Below are positions 10,496-20,631 of a stretch of DNA of 64,000 nt, one piece after another. The first letter of the stretch is position 1; the number at the start of each line of letters is the position of its first letter. The position numbers and the translations under genes were made by a program. This stretch comes from Entamoeba invadens IP1 (Eukaryota; Evosea; Mastigamoebida; Endamoebidae). Where the stretch lies: positions 103,877-167,876 of the forward strand of contig NW_004440426.1 of NCBI RefSeq assembly GCF_000330505.1, in the 5' to 3' direction. Below the pieces are notes generated by a model. It did no database searches and had not been told where the DNA came from. It was given only the letters and a program-made list of their open reading frames with translations.

Positions 10496-10826
10496 CGGAA
10501 AAGTACAGGCGGAAGAGGGGTGTAACTGTGATTTGGGATTGAGTTTTTAAGTTCCACTTTGATGTATTGTGGAAAGACAAATTCTATAATTTATTATTTA
10601 ATATAGTTTTACAGGGAATAAAAATTATAGTATTTAAATATAATTTGGTTATAGCTTTATAAATAGTATAATAAATATTATCCAATAATATTTATTATAA
10701 GTTATAATATACTTAACCATATTGAATAAAAAATCAATATGGTTAAGTTTTGGAAAATGAAAAAGGAGATTGAGAAAGGTAGAATGAGCGTACAGAAAAG
10801 AGGGGAAAATGGACAAGTTTGACTGA
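10496..10826. other. intergenic region with a perfect hairpin
   Basis: A 331-base spacer between two plus-strand genes. Its main feature is a 15-bp inverted repeat at 10711-10748, listed separately. It otherwise consists of AT-rich DNA. Confidence 0.4.
10711..10748. repeat. perfect 15-bp inverted repeat, 8-base loop
   Basis: ACTTAACCATATTGA at 10711-10725 is repeated as its exact reverse complement at 10734-10748, with spacer ATAAAAAA. It lies about 215 bases after the clamp gene stop and 80 bases before the chromodomain gene start. It could be a 3'-end or terminator-like hairpin or a small transposon relic. Confidence 0.8.
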
Positions 10827-12731
10827 ATGACCAACATGAAAGTCAACATGAAGTGTATCACCAACAAGAATACAGCTGTTGAAGCGACCGTTGGAACACA
10901 AAGAACAATCAGTTCTTTAAGAGAGTACATCACAAAAGAAGAACTATTCGAAAATACACAAGACGATGAATTGTGGTCTTTTATGAGCGATGATGAGACT
11001 TACCAACAGTTTGTTCTTTTGTTTTGTGAAAAATGTTGACAAGAAGAGTTGCAGATTATAAAACAACGCATATGACTTTTCAAAACACTTTTGTGAATGA
11101 AGGTGCTTTGGCACTTGATGCTACTTACAAAGAAATATTGTCTACACTACTACCTGTTTGTTTTTCATTTATGATTTTGTCGTTGAATGTCATCAATTAA
11201 TTCCAAGATTGACAAAGTGTGCACATCAAACTCACTTTATATATTTGGTGTCGAATTTTTTGTTGTGGATTCAAGTTTGAATACAATTTCAAAGACCGTG
11301 AACGGAAACTTGACGTTCGACGGAAGTAATGGTATGTTATGTGTGTGTAACATAAAAAAATTTGGCCACGTCTTCAACGTCAAATTGAATGTGAACGATG
11401 TGAATTACAACGTCGAGCCTCTGACCGCAGAGATGATTCCTGTATCAAAAAACAGTGTCATTTCATTGTGTTTCCAACCACTCATTGAATGGAAAATCGG
11501 CACTGAACCAAATTATTACCCAATCAGCGCACCACCCCAAATCAACAACATTTCGTTCGAAGCGGTTTCAGTTATTTCTCCCAAAAACACGATTTCGGAT
11601 TTTGTGAAAAACAATGGGTGGATATGTGTAGCAAAAACAATCGAAGCCTATGTTGTGTTTTCTAGCAACTCGACTCTTGTTGTGGATGTTGTTGAAATTC
11701 CATTTATGCCACATATTGTTTTGGAAGTTGTGAAGACAATTTTTGCCAAAAGGGGTATTACTGGCGAGAAAATCCTTATCGCAGACTTTTCGGATATTCC
11801 AGCCTACGAATTTAAAGAAGGCGTTGATTTGTATGAAAGTGCATTGTGTGGAACATTTAAAAAAATTCCCATTTTTGTTGTGTGTTCTTGTGGTAAAGAA
11901 CAATCTCTAGCCCACCCCAAAACAATTGTTATGCGCCATGCCAATATTCCATTTAGAGAAAGTTCTTTGACTTTATCACTTGAATTGAAAGGAGTTGGTG
12001 AACTGGATATAGATAATGTGTTCCATCCGTTCGTAAAGAAAAACATACCAACACAGAGTACAAAATACCAAAACCCAATAACACCCGCAACAAGTGTTAA
12101 CTTAAAATGCTTTGAAATTGACGACACTATCTCAACAACTGCTGATATACCATTTGGACCTTCAGAAATAGAATTGAAAGTTACAAAAGAAGAAGATACA
12201 GGTTTGTTACAAAAGCCAATAATAAAGCAAAAAGAAGCAAAGGAAAAAAAGCAAAAGAAGACAACAAAACGACAGAATAAACGAAAAGAAGATCAAGAAA
12301 ATGTTACAGTTCAAAAACTTCAAGAGTCACTTCTTGAGCAAATTACAAAAAACAACTACGAAGTCGAAAAAATCGTCAAGAAAAGAACAACAAAAAAGGG
12401 GACCGAGTACTTTGTGAAGTGGAAGGGATACGGCTGCCGAGAAAACACATGGGAAACACAAAAGAATATGGAAAAGTCGTACAAAGAAATGATTGCTCAA
12501 TTCGAAAAAGATGCCACAAAGCCAAAGAAGCCAGAAAACGAATTGTCAGAAAAAGGGAAAGTGTTCGATGTGTGGAAACAGATGAAGACACTTAACGTGC
12601 TTTACGCTGCAGAAGGAAAAGAACGCTCGATACTATCTCTTGAAGCAATGAGAAAGCGGAACCCACAGGCGTTGCTTGACTTTTTTATTGAAAAAATGAT
12701 TTGTGAAACTGAACAAAGAAAGGAGGAGTAA
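10827..12731 (+). CDS. chromodomain protein (probably three exons)
   Basis: The large exon 11208-12731 encodes a chromodomain near its C-terminus (YEVEKIVKKRT, EYFVKWKGYG, ENTWE). All three positions of the aromatic cage that grips methyl-lysine (Tyr, Trp, Tyr) are present, so it should read a methylated histone or similar mark. Upstream frames join it through two short introns: 11009-11043 and 11156-11207, both starting GTTTGTT and ending AAG, giving exons 10827-11008, 11044-11155 and 11208-12731 and 605 residues. The joins keep frame exactly. The 35-base first intron is short and its acceptor could be three bases later. A simpler model starts at the ATG at 11187 (514 residues). A Lys-rich linker precedes the chromodomain, at about residue 480 of the long model. 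Confidence 0.8.
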
Positions 12732-12791
12732 TTTCTGTTTTTAAATCAGTATGCAATATTAACGTTTAACATTTACTAACCCCAATAACTG

Positions 12792-13748
12792 TTAAATAAA
12801 ATCGAAGCCGATCACATTGTTTCCAACCTGAGTCAGTTGCATAAGCACCTCTCCCTTTCTGTTCATAACAGCAAAATAAGAGTCTAACGTTTCTTTGCTC
12901 TTAACAAGCAACACAAAGTTGTCTTCTTTGAATGGGATGAGTCTCGCCGACTGGATCCTTTGATTTTTCTGAACAGGCAGTTTCACCATTTCGATCAGGT
13001 TATATTCCATATCGGTAAGTACCATTTTGTCGCACCCGTATTCTTCGTCCGCACCGGAAACACAACACGAGAACGGGAAGAACCCAAAAGTAAAATTGCT
13101 TCTAGAATATACAACGTTCCCCATCTGGACTTTTTCGCAGTTGAGTGGGTTGAGTGCCGTTTTAAATACCGTTGCCCACTCTCCCCATCTCATTCTGTAT
13201 TCCCCATCGAACGCTGCGACAATTCCATTTTCTGCGACGATATGGAATATGTCGTCCTTGACAAACCCGTTTTCGAACTTCATTGTATTGACTTCATTTG
13301 TCTTGTTTGCTGGGATGATAAGTCTTGGGATCAGACCTGTGTATTTTGGAACCTCTTCGTTGTCTTTTTGTGTGTTGAGCATTTCGAAGACGATTCCATT
13401 CTTCTTTTCGAGGGCGTAAGTCTTGTCCTTGAAATTCAAGATGTCGACCAACTCGATTTCTCCGAATGAGGGATCACTTACTTCGTTCGCCCCGACTATT
13501 CCAGACAAAGAATATTTCCCGTCCAAAATTTCAAGTTTTACAGTGAAGCTTTCCGTCTTCAAAGTGTCGGGGTATTTCTTCGCACATAAGAGATTGTATG
13601 AGCTCTTCCCTTCGTATTTTTTGTAGTTCATTTGGCTTGGGTATAACACCATCTGTGGAGCTTTTTCGAACATTGGATAGAGTGGGAGGACCATAATTGC
13701 TCCCAAGACGACTATAAAGCAGACAATAAAGACGTAAACGATATTCAT
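12792..13748 (-). CDS. hypothetical signal-anchored membrane protein
   Basis: The open frame runs 13 codons further upstream, but the first ATG is at 13746-13748, giving 318 residues that begin with a hydrophobic helix (MNIVYVFIVCFIVVLGAIMV). This is either an uncleaved signal anchor, with the rest lumenal or outside the cell, or a signal peptide. The remainder has many beta-type segments and several cysteines (FSCCVSGADEEYGC), which suggests disulfides and fits an extracytosolic location. It ends …VGNNVIGFDFI. No family was recognised. It is convergent with the chromodomain gene, only 60 bases away. Confidence 0.75.
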   Translation of the reverse strand: MNIVYVFIVCFIVVLGAIMVLPLYPMFEKAPQMVLYPSQMNYKKYEGKSSYNLLCAKKYPDTLKTESFTVKLEILDGKYSLSGIVGANEVSDPSFGEIELVDILNFKDKTYALEKKNGIVFEMLNTQKDNEEVPKYTGLIPRLIIPANKTNEVNTMKFENGFVKDDIFHIVAENGIVAAFDGEYRMRWGEWATVFKTALNPLNCEKVQMGNVVYSRSNFTFGFFPFSCCVSGADEEYGCDKMVLTDMEYNLIEMVKLPVQKNQRIQSARLIPFKEDNFVLLVKSKETLDSYFAVMNRKGEVLMQLTQVGNNVIGFDFI

Positions 13749-13916
13749 CTGTTTTTCTTGTTCATTGTGATCACCTAAATCATTCAAGTTCTTTTATAGT
13801 TAATATACTATAAAATTCTAATAAACTCCAAAGTTATATTATTGTGACAGAACTCTGTTGTATAGGTTTGAACGATGACCAAAACTATGCAAATAAACTG
13901 AGAAAAGAAACAACAA

Positions 13917-14671
13917 TCAGTTCTTCCACCAGGAAGTAAGCCCAAGCCCACTCTCATTAATTCTGCCATACACTTTTAAAGGGCATTTGTCCTCATTCTC
14001 GACTTCCTCCTCCATCTTTTCTTCAATTTTCTTGACGCGCTCCTCTTTCTTTTCTTTCTTCTGCTTTTCTTTGTCTTCATTCTCTTTGGCTATTTGTTGG
14101 ACAGTCAACGCGGGAGCTGGCTTAATGCTTTCTTGCTTCTTCATGACGACGTGGTGCACTTTAAAACGAATTGGAGTATTGATGTACATATAGAGCTTCG
14201 TCCCGTTATAACTCCAATACCACAATTGTTCGTCTTCGTCGAAATCGCAGTTTGGTGGGAAGTAACACTGATCAATGAAGATCGAGTCTGTGAAGTCCAA
14301 AGTGACTTGAATACCCGTCGCAAGGGAACGGAGCACTTTTCCCTGAATCAATTCATTCACAAATGGCGAAAACACTACAAAATTGAATGTGATGTCGTAG
14401 AACACGTTACCCGTCCCGTTCACAATAACTCCGTCTGATATTTTAATGATGTCATAGAGTGTCACACCAATACCTTTTCCTTCTATCATCTATAAGTTAA
14501 TATCAAGCTTGTTGTCTCTAATTAAATAAGTAGAGAAATACAAAACGTCTAGAAATGAGAAACTTTGTTTTGGTACTTCAAGTTGATAGCATCAATAAGG
14601 CAAGCGATGACATGGTTCAACTTTTCGGGGATGACCTTAAAAGAGTCTGTGAACTGTGTGACAATATACAT
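13917..14671 (-). CDS. RPC8: RNA polymerase III subunit RPC8 (RPB7-like; two exons)
   Basis: Exon 1 (14564-14671) encodes MYIVTQFTDSFKVIPEKLNH and onwards, the N-terminal tip domain of the RPB7/RPC8 family. A 74-base intron (14490-14563, GTTTCT donor, TATAG acceptor, phase 0) follows. Exon 2 (13917-14489) continues GVTLYDIIKISDG, then VVFSPFVNELIQGK, the OB-fold (DEDEQLWYWSYNG…IRFKV), a Lys/Glu-rich insertion and the diagnostic end ESGLGLTSWW. RPC8 with RPC9 forms the Pol III stalk, which binds nascent RNA and helps initiation. Total 226 residues, slightly longer than the usual 204 because of the charged insertion. The SGLGLTSWW ending distinguishes it from RPB7 of Pol II. Confidence 0.92.
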
Positions 14672-15043
14672 TCTATCTTTTAGAGTTGTATAGTTTAATA
14701 GTATTATTCTTGTTTCGATAAAACATTTTTGAAGTTTAGGTTTTGTTTTGAATAACATTTTCAACGATATTGTTATTTGAGTGGTATTGTTATTCTTTTA
14801 TAACTTTTAACTATAAATACGTGGTTTTTACAATTGCTCGTTTTGATTTCAACGGGAATGCCAAAAGCAGCAATTTGTTCGCGTCGGGAATAAAAACTTC
14901 AAAAAAAGGAAGGGATTGTATTGCTACCCGAACGATTAAGTAAATCCGAAATTTGTTTGCTTTGGAAAACCATGTTGTGTGTTTTCTAATAAAAAGAAAA
15001 ATACAAAAGAAGAATTTGAACTCAAGAAATCACTTTGAAGAGC
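14672..15043. other. intergenic region with an imperfect stem-loop
   Basis: A 372-base divergent spacer. Around 14833-14876 ATTGCTCGTTTTG can pair imperfectly with CAAAAGCAGCAAT, and the surrounding 100 bases are less AT-rich than usual. It could be an untranslated leader or a small RNA; no family was recognised. Confidence 0.3.
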
Positions 15044-15736
15044 ATGTCCAAAAGCCTTAAGTACAAATGTATAGTGTTAGACCAAGACGACACAACAGTG
15101 GACTCTACTCCTTCCGTGCACTACAAATCGTACCAACTCTTTATGAGTAAATATCGAAAAGATTCTCCAATATTTACTTTAGAAGAATGGTACAAAATCC
15201 TCTGGGACGTGAATACAACGCAATTCTTCAATGATGTCCTTTGCCTTTCAAATGATGAGAAGAAGGAGATATATCAAGAGTGGATCAATTGTTACACAAA
15301 TAGTCGAATTGAAATGTTTCCTGGCATTCTCGACTTCTTAAAAGAGTATCGGAGCCTTGGTGGCATCATAATCGTGTGTACTCATGGACAGGCTACTGTT
15401 ATTAAAGACTTTTATGAGAAGTATACAAATGGGGCGTTTCTTCCGGATGACATCTATGGCTTTGACCCGACGCACCCGGAGTTATGTAAGCCATACCCCT
15501 ATCCTATTGAGTGTGTTCTACAGAAATATCGGTTGACGAAACAGGATATAGTAGTGGTCGATGACTTATCTCATGGCCTTTTAATGGCAAAGAATGCTGG
15601 TGTTGATTCAATCGGTGCCTTATATGGAAAAGGTCATCAACTCGTTGCCGATAGAATTAAAGAGCTTTCGAAGACAACGGTGGACTCTGTCGCCGAGTTG
15701 AAGAGCAAAGTTATACTTTTAAGTAGTGCTTTGTGA
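15044..15736 (+). CDS. HAD-superfamily hydrolase (phosphatase-like)
   Basis: Start is the ATG at 15044; the frame is open three codons further but without an ATG. The 230-residue product has HAD motif I as VLDQDDT (DxDxT, with the nucleophile and acid/base Asp near residue 13-15), a helical cap (YKSYQLFMSKYRK…), motif II in VCTHGQ, and motif IV in IVVVDDLSHGLLMAKNAG with the metal-binding Asp pair, then IGALYG. Layout and length fit the phosphoglycolate phosphatase / beta-phosphoglucomutase subgroup. Substrate cannot be told from sequence. Soluble, probably cytosolic. Confidence 0.88.
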   Translation: MSKSLKYKCIVLDQDDTTVDSTPSVHYKSYQLFMSKYRKDSPIFTLEEWYKILWDVNTTQFFNDVLCLSNDEKKEIYQEWINCYTNSRIEMFPGILDFLKEYRSLGGIIIVCTHGQATVIKDFYEKYTNGAFLPDDIYGFDPTHPELCKPYPYPIECVLQKYRLTKQDIVVVDDLSHGLLMAKNAGVDSIGALYGKGHQLVADRIKELSKTTVDSVAELKSKVILLSSAL

Positions 15737-15878
15737 TTATAATTTGTCATTGTGTTCCAAATATAACTATTAATTACTATTAATTATATTAAATTATACC
15801 ATAAAATAAATAAAAACTAATAAAAATTGCTATAAGTATAGTAACATTCACTTCCCCTTTGTTGTCGTTAAATGTAGT

Positions 15879-17572
15879 TTAGAACTGTTGATTTGTGCTT
15901 TGTACGCAATATTCCTTAATAGAGTACACCTTCTTTGTAAGTAAAGAAAAGACTGAGAAGCCGAAGTAGAGCATCACTGGTAATGCTGCTGCGGTAATGA
16001 TTTGTGGTGATTGGCCATAATATTCTTCAGACGATATTCCAAGTGGATTCGGGTATACATACAAATCTCTGAAGAGAAAGTAGTTGACGATGAACATAAT
16101 TTGTTTTGCAAATATAATTGACGTGTTTAATACTCCAATGAACAAGCCGAACCTTGAAGGGTCCACCAAATTCTTCATTAAAGCGAATGGAATTGATTGG
16201 AGTTGTGCAGTGTTGATAGAGATTGGTATAGCAATTAACACAAAGAGACAACAGAAGATCCCAATAGCCACCGACGTTCCAACTCCTGAAAAGTTAATAC
16301 TTTCTTGAGCTAAGTATACTATACATATAATAAGTGGAACTAAACAAAATGCCGACCCTAAAGCTCCAAATGTTGATAGCATATACCATGGATATGTCTT
16401 TCTGAACATTATTAAACCACAATACATCAACTGAAAGACATCGAAGACTAAATTTTGCAAACATGGCATCGAGTATGAGACAAAAGAGTCGTTGTTCTTG
16501 TGGCGCTCTTCTTGTAACGAGAAAAAGGTCAGCAGTTGATTGTTCACCATCGCAAAGGATGTGTAGGCCAACCACCCTAGAAATAAAACTCCCCAATTGA
16601 CTAACACCCATTTGTTCGTCTTCTTCACACACTCGATACTTTCTTTAATAAACTCGACCGTCGTTGTTTCATCAGAAAACGTGTACGACTCCGTCGCAGT
16701 GAAGAATGTGATTGCAGACGTAATCCACACAACAAATATCGTCACTATGAATAGTGTCATTGTCACCGAATACAGCGTCTTTGGACTATAATCCACTCCA
16801 TATGTTATTGTGAAGATGAAGTCGACTATAAGTCTTGCCAATGCCGTTTGTGCAACAAACAAAAGTGCGCAGGGGTGTTGATGTTCTGTTGGGATGATGT
16901 CCAACACCAAAGTTCTCGAGACGACTTGGAGGACGTTACTCCCAATATATGTCAAAAAGAGGCCAAAGAACTGCTTGTTATTGTGTTACAAGATATTAAA
17001 ACTATTTTAATAGTAAATTTATAGTTTTACTGGTATTATAAATCTTCTCTAGTATTTCATTTATAGATTCGTAAGTCGAATGAATAACATGATACTCTTT
17101 TAGTGTAAAAGTAGTCGAAAACAAACTTCGAAAAAGACGGAAAATGTCGGTGGTAAGTAACACTTTCCGCCGTGATTTGTGTATTCTGTGTATTCACTTG
17201 ATGTGTCATTGTAATATTTATAGTGTAACCCACTCGCTATGATTTGCACGACCATCCCTGCGGTTAAAATTAATCCACCACCTAAGAGAAATGGTCTTCG
17301 TTTCCCCCACACACTATCAACTCGATCACTCCAAGCACCAACGATGAGTTGGACAAAGATCCCAATGATCGGTCCCATCAATGCGCTGTCTACCAATGTC
17401 GATGTACAAAATCGGAATGAGAAGACGACAGAAGACAGTGGAATGCTGTCTATTTGTGAGTGTTTCATTTCAACTGAAAGTAACAAATTAAGAACAAACA
17501 GACCATCTCAATCCCAAACTGGGAAGAGTTCAAGAAGAAGAGAAGAATTATCATTCTCCAGTACTCATCCAT
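15879..17572 (-). CDS. SLC45/SUT-like sugar transporter of the GPH/MFS superfamily (three exons)
   Basis: Three exons are inferred: 17500-17572, 17127-17449 and 15879-16970, with introns 17450-17499 (GTTTGTTC…ATAG, phase 1) and 16971-17126 (GTTTGTTT…GCAG, phase 0). The total is 495 residues and the joins restore the family order. Exon 1 gives the first helix with NSSQFGIEM (SUT motif QFGW). Exon 2 carries MGPIIGIFVQLIVGAWSDR and WGKRRPF, the MFS loop 2-3 signature of sucrose and SLC45 carriers. Exon 3 opens with FFGLFLTYIGSNVLQ and continues through about eight more helices. It is expected to be a proton-coupled sugar carrier in the plasma membrane or a vesicle. The substrate is inferred only. 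Confidence 0.85.
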
Positions 17573-17903
17573 TCTTATTGATTGATTTTAAGTTCTTTTC
17601 TCTTCATTTTGCCTTGTCTTCTGCTCTATATATTATATATACTTTCTATTTACTATTCTTTTATATCCATTTTACTATAATAATTCTACATATAAACATA
17701 CATATTCTGAACATTTGAGTTACCTTGTCTTCTTTATAAGCTGATCTTCAAATTATATTTATTAATTGTTTATACTATATTAAATAGTACAGTAGTGTTA
17801 AATACAAGAATCAATATCCAAAGTATATGTATTATATATAATAATAATATAATTAATATATATAGTATAGTTGTTAATAACACAATGCTACACAATCAAT
17901 GCA
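17573..17903. other. AT-rich intergenic region
   Basis: A 331-base spacer between two minus-strand genes with long TATA/ATAT runs. Nothing recognisable. Confidence 0.4.
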
Positions 17904-18581
17904 TTATCGTTTTCCTCTCTTTCCCTCTCTACTCCTCGACCTCCTTCTTCTTTCATCACTTCGTGACCTTCTTCTCCTATCGTCACGATCTCTTTCTCTT
18001 CTTGAAGGGCTCCTTGATCGCTTTCTTCTGTCCCTGTCTCTGTCCCGATCTCTGTCATCTCTCTTCTCCCCACCTCTACTGTGTTCTCTGACCCCACAGA
18101 TATCAGTTAAATGTTTTCTCATGATCTGACACTTCTTTTTGTAGTTGGAATATGACGGCTTGTTGAATCCATAGTCGAAGTAATTGAAAATAGAGTCGGT
18201 CTGATCGTCTGTTGATGGGATGGCTTTGACACCTTTAAAATCCTCCTCCCCATCTACTTCGTCCCAATACTCCGCAAAAACCCCTGTCGCCTTTGTCTCC
18301 TGCTCCATCATAGCCCACAATTCCGCAAACCTCCCAACAAGATTTTGTGGAAATTTCAATTCCAACGAACAGAATTTCTTGAAGATAACGGTTTGGTGAT
18401 TTTCTTCTTCTTTGTCATACTCTTCCGAACATTCAATCGCTTCAATGTCCATCTCAGGACTTTCTTGAATAGTTTCTTCCTGTGTTTCTTTCTTTTCGAT
18501 TTTGTCTGCAGAAGGCGTTACACTCCCTTCGCCTTGTTTTTCAATATTATTAACAACTTGTTGCTCCTCTACTTTAGCCAT
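17904..18581 (-). CDS. RS-domain (SR-related) protein
   Basis: A 225-residue protein from the ATG at 18579-18581. Residues 1-65 are acidic and disordered. Residues about 66-160 form a compact region of unknown family (FKKFCSLELKFPQN… IFNYFDYGFNKPSYSNYKKK). The last 60 residues are an Arg/Asp then Arg/Ser repeat tail (DRDRDRDRR, KRSRSPSRRE, RRRRSRS). RS tails of this kind are phosphorylated by SR kinases and mediate spliceosome contacts. No RRM is present, so it is SR-related rather than a classical SR protein. It may be a U-snRNP-associated factor, but that is inference. Confidence 0.75.
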   Translation of the reverse strand: MAKVEEQQVVNNIEKQGEGSVTPSADKIEKKETQEETIQESPEMDIEAIECSEEYDKEEENHQTVIFKKFCSLELKFPQNLVGRFAELWAMMEQETKATGVFAEYWDEVDGEEDFKGVKAIPSTDDQTDSIFNYFDYGFNKPSYSNYKKKCQIMRKHLTDICGVREHSRGGEKRDDRDRDRDRDRRKRSRSPSRRERDRDDRRRRSRSDERRRRSRSREGKRGKR

Positions 18582-18743
18582 CAATTATGATGTTTTAGAG
18601 TTCTATAGAGTAAACTATTGATTTGTAGAATAATTAGTTAATAATAAACTATAAAACATAGAATAGGAATATAATATAATTATAGATAAAGTATAATTAT
18701 ATTATACTATAAAGACTCGTAGCAGTAAAACAATTAATTAATA

Positions 18744-19421
18744 TCACATACATTGTACATTGAGGAAGGTGTCATATTGATTTGTTGTCTCCTCATACTT
18801 CTCAGTCCCTTTAATACAATTTTCAAATCTATTAATAGGAGAATCAACACAAACACTCCCTTCACTATTTAGCTTTCTTGGAGTACTTTCTATTTCACTC
18901 AAATCAAATTTGAGACCGGAGAAGATGTTCCTCAGGCCTTGAGTGTTGTTGTCGGACTTATCAGTCCATCTCCACTTCTGTACAGGGTCTTCTTCCATCC
19001 ATGGATCATCTTTGTTGATTAACTTCCAAAATCCATTCATTCCAAAGAGTGGAAACCCCGTCAAAAAGTCTTTATTATGACTGAGTGAATCGATCATAGC
19101 CTTCTTCCATATCTGTGGTTTCGATTGGAAGTGTTTTATACTTTTAAAGAATGGCATATGAAGTTCGATGTATAAATAGACGTCTGTTGTAAGGGAAAAG
19201 TATTCCTTTTCAGGAAAGATAGACTGGAGAGAACAGAAAACCACTCGAAGTATCATCTTCCATGTTGGGTGCCGAGCAAATTTGACAAAGCCACGTTGGC
19301 ATAATAAACATTGGCATGGCTCTTGGGGTTGGGTGGAATCTATGTAACTCATTTGTGTATTTCGGAGTTTGAAAGTCCTTTTATTGGTCTTTACTTTGTT
19401 CTTGACTTCGCCGTGACACAT
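18744..19421 (-). CDS. possible winged-helix (forkhead-like) DNA-binding protein
   Basis: A 225-residue protein starting at ATG 19419-19421. It has a CxxC-type segment near residue 37 (CQCLLCQRGF). A domain of about 95 residues follows: HPTWKMILRVVF, then YFSLTTDVYLYIELHMPFF, then WKKAMIDSLSHNKDF, ending NGFWKLI. The spacing resembles forkhead winged helices (helix 1, a short second helix, then the recognition helix W..SI..NLS.N..F and a G..YWTL wing). Similarity is partial and seen by eye only, so another Entamoeba-specific family is possible. The C-terminal 75 residues are low-complexity and probably disordered. Confidence 0.5.
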   Translation of the reverse strand: MCHGEVKNKVKTNKRTFKLRNTQMSYIDSTQPQEPCQCLLCQRGFVKFARHPTWKMILRVVFCSLQSIFPEKEYFSLTTDVYLYIELHMPFFKSIKHFQSKPQIWKKAMIDSLSHNKDFLTGFPLFGMNGFWKLINKDDPWMEEDPVQKWRWTDKSDNNTQGLRNIFSGLKFDLSEIESTPRKLNSEGSVCVDSPINRFENCIKGTEKYEETTNQYDTFLNVQCM

Positions 19422-20631
19422 TTTGGTACTTCTTTTTTCAATTTGATTAACAGGCTATTTATTCGTTTTATGCGCAATACTTTGTTCATGTTGTTTTGTT
19501 ATTAAACGCTTTAATTTAATGTATTATTCAAAATAATACAATCACTTTGCTGAAGTGCTGTTAATCACTTTTGAAAAGGATGATACCTTTACGAAAAAGT
19601 GGGAATGATTATTCAAGCGTAACTCAGGAAATGTATTTTGTTATTAATAATGACAAAGAAAGTCTCAAATAGATTGGAGAAGCGAGTAAAAGATTGAGAA
19701 TGAAGGGAATAAAAAGTTATGGGAAATTGAAAGACCACTTTTTTGGAAATCTGCAAAATCCATTTATTTTTACCATTATTTTTTTATTCTGAAAAATTGG
19801 TTGGTTTTGAGTGTAAAAACAAATTTTTATTACCATTCAATCAAATTTGTTTTATTAATGAAACATAAATTAATCATTTTTGAGACGATGTTCTCCGACT
19901 TATTTTTTTATTTTAAACATTTAACTTTTTGATTAATTTGATATTGAAATGTAAAATTGTTTAAATTCAATGTACACTCCACAACTCTGTTTTTATGTTT
20001 AACCTTCTCTAAACAACGGAAAGTAAAGTTTATATATTTCAAATATACATTTAATTTACTATTAAAATATCAATTTAAAAAACATTGTTATTATTATTAC
20101 ATTTTAATAGTTGTATTAATTATTTATATAATTTGTGACGAAGGTTCACTTGAATTTTGAACCCAAATCTTTTTTAATAATTTAAGATATAATTTAAAAT
20201 ACTGCAATCCTTAAAAATTCCATCGCACAATGAATGGGATGTGTGAATCTCCTTGAATCATTATAAAGTTTATATTATAAAAAAATAATAGTTTATATAG
20301 TTTAAAAATTGTTAATATGTTGATCATTCTTTGCCATACTGCACCCCTTTAAATTCCACTTTCGTATAATTTCATTCTCTTGATAAAAACGATGACTCAA
20401 AATCCAACCGAAGTCGGTTTGACTTTCCTATTCAACTTTTCCCATCAATTCTTTAATTCACAAATTTTTATTTATATTGTTCTTAATTTGAGTAATTATT
20501 TAAGGTAATTGCAGTGTCACGTGAGGAATAACTTCTCTAAGATATGTCACACAAAAAGACTTTGATAAAAAGTTGAATAAATTACATTTTATTCATGAAA
20601 TCTTCTAATTAATATAGTCATCACACACACT
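19422..20631. other. long AT-rich intergenic region
   Basis: 1.2 kb without a credible gene. A 67-codon open frame at 19957-20160 looks like chance (Phe/Tyr/Ile-rich, no family). A short palindrome AACCGAAGTCGGTT lies near 20410. No RNA family recognised. Confidence 0.4.

Noticed and set aside
17239..17718. 159-codon plus-strand frame
   Set aside because: Antisense to exons 1-2 of the sugar carrier; Tyr/Phe-rich tail is AT noise.
19957..20160. 67-codon frame in a gene-free region
   Set aside because: Composition (Phe, Tyr, Ile, Leu) is what random AT-rich DNA gives; no start context or family.
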